Shown here: positions 58,999 through 64,000 of the stretch, piece after piece
How the letters are laid out: each line of letters begins with the position of its first letter
Position numbering within the stretch: position 1 is the stretch's first letter
Assembly: GCF_000004195.4 (NCBI RefSeq)
Contig: NC_030678.2
Span: forward strand, 156,653,547 to 156,717,546
Reading direction: 5' to 3'
DNA: 64,000 nt
DNA from: Xenopus tropicalis
Taxonomy: Eukaryota > Chordata > Amphibia > Anura > Pipidae
The notes under the pieces: generated by a model
Databases searched by the model: none
Seen by the model: only the letters and a program-made list of their open reading frames with translations
What the model was told of the DNA's origin: nothing
Made by a program: the position numbers and the translations under genes

Positions 58999-59470
58999 GT
59001 CGGTGGCTGTGCTGTGAAATTAGGAAGGAAGTCTTGATTGCACATGTAAAAACTAATTGCAAAACCTTTCATGCTGAGAATGTTCTGCACTAAGGGAGGA
59101 TCTTGCACATCCGTATGTGTAAGTCAGCAGTCGGCTAAAAGCAGAATTGTGTATTAGGTGGCACAGTGATCATGCTAACTATCGTTCCTTGGTGGGAACG
59201 GCTGTAACACAATAGCTTTCTGTGTAAACCATGGATGCCATCCTGCAAGTAAGGAATAGGGTTTATCCCAGCCATCTGGTGAGTAGCGAATAATATAAGT
59301 CCTTCTTAATTGGTGAATTGGTGCCTGTAAGTGACCAGTCTTGGCATTTACTTAAGGCTCCATACCAAGGGTTCTCAAATAGTGCTTTCCAAAAGTTGTG
59401 TTTTTAGATGTTATTCAATTACAGTGCCAAGTTTTTGGCTATTGGTAGGTTGTTTAGAGGGTTGAAATGC
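58999..59470. other. Presumed intron 2, no feature seen
   Basis: Unique-looking AT-rich sequence between two minisatellites. It has no splice-bounded open frame that I trust. Confidence 0.4.
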
Positions 59471-59473
59471 AGT

Positions 59474-60485
59474 GGGATAATAGCCTCTGGGAAGGGACGG
59501 TGGCTGTGGGATAGCAGGTATAGTAGGGATAGATGGTGCCTATAGTAGCAGTGGGGGGATAATAGCCTCTGGGAAGGGACTGTGGCTGTGGGATAGCAGG
59601 TATAGTAGGGAGAGATTGTGCCTATAGTAGCAGTGGGGGGATAATAGCCTCTGGGAAGGGACTGGGGCTGTGGGATAGCAGGTATAGTAGGGAGAGATGG
59701 TGCCTATAGTAGCAGTGGGGGGATAATAGTCTCTGGGAAGGGACTGGGGCTGTGGGATAGCAGGTATAGTAGGGAGAGATGGTGCCTATAGTAGCAGTGG
59801 GGGGATAATAGACTCTGGGAAGGGACTGGGGCTGTGGGATAGCAGGTATAGTAGGGAGAGATTGTGCCTATAGTAGCAGTGGGGGGATAATAGCCTCTGG
59901 GAAGGGACTGGGGCTGTGGGATAGCAGGTATAGTAGTGAGAGATGATGCCTATAGTAGCAGTGGGATAATAGCCTCTGGGAAGGGACTGTGGCTGTGGGA
60001 TAGCAGGTATAGTAGGGAGAGATGGTGCCTATAGTAGCAGTGGGGGGATAATAGCCTCTGGGAAGGGACTGTGGCTGTGGGATAGCAGGTATAGTAGGGA
60101 GAGATGGTGCCTATAGTAGCAGTGGGGGGATAATAGCCTCTGGGAAGGGACTGGGGCTGTGGGATAGCAGGTATAGTAGGGAGAGATGGTGCCTATAGTA
60201 GCAGTGGGGGGATAATAGTCTCTGGGAAGGAACTGTGGCTGTGGGATAGCAGGTATAGTAGGGAGAGATGGTGCCTATAGTAGCAGTTGGGGGATAATAG
60301 CCTCTGGGAAGGGACTGGGGCTGTGGGATAGCAGGTATAGTAGGGAGAGATGGTGCCTATAGTAGCAGTGGGGGAATAATAGCCTCTGGGAAGGGACTGT
60401 GGCTGTGGGATAGCAGGTATAGTAGGGAGAGATGGTGCCTATAGTAGCAGTGGGATAATAGCCTCTGGGTAGGGACTGTGGGATA
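59474..60485 (+). repeat. 82-bp minisatellite array, about 12 copies (third locus)
   Basis: The unit contains 'ggataatagcctctgggaag', 'ggactgtggctgtgggatag', 'caggtatagtagggagagat' and 'ggtgcctatagtagcagtgg'. Unit starts at 59477, 59559 and 59641 give a period of 82; some units are 79 because three G are missing. It is the same family and orientation as 14603-15100, and opposite to 41150-42211. Confidence 0.95.
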
Positions 60486-61504
60486 ATAGGGGTATGTTGG
60501 GGCAGTAGGAACCCTTTATACCAATTTCCTGCAACAAGCGTCTGCAGCATTAACGGCACTGAGCCTATTCAGAGTATCCATATAATGCTGTTATCTTTAT
60601 ACACAAACCAAGGAAGCGTAAGCTTTGTGAGTGTGACGTGCTCACTGCCATTTGAATGCAGAATCCCATTTTTTTTTTCTTTACCCTTGATGCTTAAATA
60701 ATGAGCTGTACATGGTATGGCGGTGTGAATCCTTCAGTGAAAAAGTTGTTTGACAAGGCTTTTCTAAAATAATACACTGTGTATTATCTGGAACTGTACA
60801 AATGAAATCCCGGATGCTGACGATCTCTTATCTATAAATAGGTAAATGTATGTCATGTTCTAGGATTCCTATAAATCTTGCTTTCTTTTAAGTTGGGTTC
60901 TGGTTTTGGTTTTGGTTTGCATCATTTCTACTTTTGAAATGTATTTTTACTTAATTTTGAAAAAAAAGGAGAACTCTGAGCTGCTTAACAGAAATGCTTA
61001 ACTTTCAGATAGGGCTCTGAGGTACACGGCCATAATATAGTAAGCAGGAGCTGCTGTACTGCTTGCCATAGGATATATAGGCAATAAGGCAAGACTAATG
61101 GCAATTATCTTTTGGATCTGAACTTTTCTGCAGAAAAGGAAAGCAGCAAATAGGGGGTGTGCCTACCAGAACACCTTTGCCCCCCAAGTCCTTATCTTGC
61201 GCTAGTAAAGCTATCAAAAGGAATCTGGCTGCACAAATACTTGCTAGTCACGATATTAAACAAAAGGGAGTAGCCAAATGAACTCAAATCCTGTATGTCA
61301 TCCTTGGGACTATTCTCATTGCCTCTCTGCTGCTTTAGGGGAATATGTGGCGTTAAATGGAAATGTACATATAAAGACAACTTAAGTTAGTATTTTTACT
61401 GGATACTTCAGTCTTTGGTCCCTAAAGGTAATTATCCTACTCATGTGTTTTGACTTTATGGAGGACATGAGGCAACACAAGGCAGCAATAGTGCCAACAT
61501 GTTT
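60486..61504. other. Presumed intron 2, no feature seen
   Basis: Unique-looking sequence. A purine/A run at 60959-60968 and short T runs are the only low-complexity parts. Confidence 0.4.
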
Positions 61505-61838
61505 TATATGAATATATATGTCAGTAAATATTGCTCTTTTCCATTGAGCGACCATTTAGTGATGGGCTGTGTGCTCCCTCAGAGATCAGCTGAGAGGAAA
61601 TAATGCAGCTCTGACTGTAACAGGAAGTAGTGTGGGAGTCCATTAATTGGCTGATGGGGCCTAGCACGTATGTGTGCCTTGGCTTGTTAGAGGTTTAAGA
61701 TTACCTAATGACACATACTACCAAAAAGTATTTATGAAAATGGTTTATTTAGATGAAGCAGGGTTTTACATGAGCTGTTTTATTTGACATTTTCTTTTTA
61801 TAGAGAACTATTGTTTGGGGGGTATAGTTTTCCTTTAG
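61505..61838 (-). mobile_element. T2-like MITE, fragment (family of 9135-9629)
   Basis: It shares 'gggctgtgtgctccctcaga', 'taatgcagctctgactgtaa' and the end 'ggggtatagttttccttta' with the complete copy at 9135-9629. The left end is degraded. Confidence 0.75.
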
Positions 61839-62185
61839 ACTGCCATGAGAAAATAATATGTTAAAGCTATTAAGTCCAAATCACATGAATTTACTTCCGA
61901 CTACAGACAGCGTTATTAAGGCCAGGAGTGTCTGGGCTGGGCTTATGGGTGCCAGTTTTGTATTTTCCCTACACCTTTTTAGTCTTTTACAGCTCAATGT
62001 GCTGCTGATCCCTCTGATCCTGTGGGGATTAAATCCATGTGTGACGGCTGCTATGCTGGGGACACCCGCTAATGATGTTGCTAAGTTGGTTGCTAAAACC
62101 ATTTCTGTAACTTAAGCCTTAAAGCAGCCGTCTGTGCTCGTTCATTAGCCAAGCTGGGCTGTGCCTGTGTTTTTGGCTCAGGACA
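61839..62185. other. No feature seen
   Basis: Short open frames on both strands (61858-62115) lack splice signals or family resemblance. Confidence 0.4.
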
Positions 62186-62189
62186 TACT

Positions 62190-62510
62190 ACAGGTATAGG
62201 ACCCGTTATCCAGAATGCTCGGGACCAAGGGTATTCCGGATAAGGGGTCTTTCTGTAATTTGGATCTCCATACCTTAAGTCTACTAAAAAATCAATAAAA
62301 CATTAATTGAACCCAATAGGATTGTTTTGCATCCAATAAGGATTATTTATATTTTAGTTGGGATCAATTACAATGTACTGTTTTATTACTACAGAGAAAA
62401 AGGAAATCAAAATTCTGAATTATTTGATTAAAATGGAGTCTATGGGAGATGTGCTTTCTGTAATTCGGAGCTTTCTGGATAACGGGTTTCCGAATAAACC
62501 TGTACTGCCC
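62190..62510. mobile_element. Inverted-repeat MITE beginning ACAGGTATAGGACC, single-unit copy
   Basis: The left end is 'acaggtataggacccgttat' with 'ccggataagg'. The right end has 'ctttctggataacgggtttc' and runs into 'cctgta'. The interior has 'ttagttgggatcaattacaa' and 'actgttttattactacagag'. It is the same family as 15672-17025 and 39031-39609 but without the 113-bp internal expansion. Confidence 0.82.
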
Positions 62511-62876
62511 TTAATTAACAGAGCAAAAGCAATCAGCATTTTTCAGACAAAATAGCTGTAAGTCACACACTGCTCATTTGAGCTTATGAACGCATATAGG
62601 CACAAAATTGTTCCGGTGCTGTAACTCACGGCAACCAAACGTCTTTCTAACTTTCAATTGTATGGTTGCTATGAGATGTTGTTCTGTAGCAGTTATATTA
62701 TTTTTTCTGTAGCACTGTCAGACTCCTCTGGCTGTAATGGTGCCAGCAGATTGGAGGGAAAACAGTCATTTCCAGGGTTCCAAATGGGATTACAGCTTGA
62801 GCCTGGTAACTATAGAACTGTAAGTATGTCATGGGGAAATGCGACTTTTGTTACAAGATGACATACAGGACTTTTG
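62511..62876. other. No feature seen
   Basis: Unique-looking AT-rich sequence between two MITEs. Confidence 0.4.
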
Positions 62877-63364
62877 TTAAAGGAGAACTAAACTAAATCC
62901 TAATTTGCATATGCTTGGATTCTGTTAGAACTGTACGGAACACTCGCACTGTGTGCTGGGCAGCTATTGAGAAGCTAAGCTTAGGGGTCATCGCAAATTA
63001 TTGAGCAAAAATTATTCTGGCCTGTCCTATAAACGGATGCTACAGGTCTGATTATTAAAATTTTGATGCTAATTGCTCTGGTTTCACAGCTGCCATATAA
63101 TGTGGATCTAAATGAATTACTAATCACCATATACTGTTACAATATACTGTATATACAGAATATAATTTTGAGTCGGTAACTAAAAGCAGCACAGAGCATG
63201 TGCAGGGAATCAGCAGAAAAAAAAGATTGGGTGCTACTGGGGCATCTTTGGGGGCACAAATCTTCTCTACTAAAGGGCTATGGTTGCCTTGGGCTGGTAC
63301 AGAAGCCCAAAACATAATGTGTGAGATTTCCTATTTCCTTAGTTAAGCATTAGTTCTTCTTTAA
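62877..63364. mobile_element. T2-like MITE, complete, TTAA-bounded
   Basis: It starts TTAAAGGAGAACTAAACTAA and ends TTAGTTCTTCTTTAA, giving inverted ends with TTAA at both edges. Kolobok/T2 elements of Xenopus are known to use TTAA-type targets. The related truncated copy is at 55270-55656. Confidence 0.82.
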
Positions 63365-63590
63365 GGTGGCAATACACAGTAAGATTTGCTCATTTGGCGA
63401 GGTTGCTAAACAAGTGCATCTTTGCCCCGATGTGCCCATCTTTGAATGGCCAAATGATTGCATTCCAATGTAGGAGAGGGAGGGCCGCATCAATGAGCAA
63501 ATGTTGTCCCTGATCCAACTAAAAAATGAAACCTGCCCAATCGACACCTGTCTGATTTTTGACCAGATATCAGTAGGTAGGGTTTCAGCA
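63362..63590. mobile_element. MITE of the 'ggtggc/ggtcc-catacac' family, truncated
   Basis: It begins 'aaggtggcaatacacagtaa' directly against the TTAA of the previous element. It contains 'gatttgctcatttggcgagg', 'ccaaatgattg' and 'cagatatcagtaggtaggg', diverged forms of the family's internal hairpin blocks. Confidence 0.7.
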
Positions 63591-63904
63591 GCTATTTGGT
63601 TGCTAGAGTCCAAGTTACCTTAGCAACTAGGGAGTGGTTTGGATAAGAGACTGGTATATGAATAGGAGAGGGCCTGAATGAAAAGAAAGTTACAAATAGT
63701 AACAATAACAATAAAACTTTAAAATAGTTTTTTTGATGCTGGGGTGACTGGCCTCGATTTAAAAAATTCAAAGAGTTCATAGAAGAAAGCAAATAATTCA
63801 AAAACACTATCAAATAGATAATGATGACCATTTGAAAAGTTGCTTAGAATTGGACGTTCTATAACATGCTAAAAGTTTATCTTAAAGGTGAACCACCCCT
63901 TTAA
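63580..63904 (-). mobile_element. T2 family MITE, truncated at left
   Basis: It ends 'aaaggtgaaccacccctttaa', the inverse of TTAAAGGGGTAGTTCACC. It contains 'tttggttgctagagtcc', 'ttagcaactagggagtggtt' and 'aataacaataaaac', shared with 10711-11128, 20543-20972 and 40855-41143. Confidence 0.85.
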
Positions 63905-64000
63905 TGGAGTACATACAGTTCCACTCTTAGTAAAGACTGCATGATCTGTTTTGGTGATACTTTCTCTTTAAAAACAAAATGTGGTGATATTCACTGCGCC

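Noticed and set aside
58573..59108. Frames of 100-169 codons on both strands
   Set aside because: Periodic translation of the 26-bp repeat; several frames are open at once.

Overview
The window looks like amphibian nuclear DNA, most likely Xenopus (X. tropicalis or a close relative). It is AT-rich with vertebrate-style splice signals. It is dense in short inverted-repeat transposons, including TTAAAGG-ended T2/Kolobok-like MITEs, hAT MITEs with 8-bp duplications, and elements beginning GGTCCCCATACAC. It also has L2-like LINE tails ('cttacaatctaag' / 'agattgtaagctcc') and many minisatellites. The species call is inference from repeat style.

Only one convincing protein-coding exon is present: a large 5' coding exon at about 55980-57718 on the + strand. 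It gives 528 codons up to a GTAAGA donor and ends in phase 0. I read it as the Ser-rich amino-terminal region of a Rho-GEF of the Asef family, best match spata13 (Asef2) from memory. The DH, PH and SH3 exons would lie beyond the right edge. A GC-richer block at about 50640-51106 is a plausible promoter and untranslated first exon, followed directly by a 60-bp minisatellite inside the presumed intron 1. Everything right of 57718 is presumed intron 2.

The remaining ~50 kb on the left looks intergenic, or intronic to something outside the window. Its most striking item is a complete, very young LTR retrotransposon at 21809-25217. Its two 984-bp LTRs differ at two positions, and it has a 4-bp target duplication, a candidate primer-binding site, a polypurine tract, and a short internal frame with a CxxC...CxxC zinc-ribbon but no visible pol. 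The same 82-bp minisatellite occurs at three places (14.6, 41.2 and 59.5 kb). The same 113-bp expansion occurs inside two copies of one MITE family in opposite orientation (15.7 and 39.0 kb). A near-perfect 52-bp foldback lies at 30.6 kb, inside an old hAT-like element.

I found no tRNA, rRNA, snRNA, CRISPR array or gene cluster, and nothing that amounts to a new biological system. The novelty lies in repeat biology.
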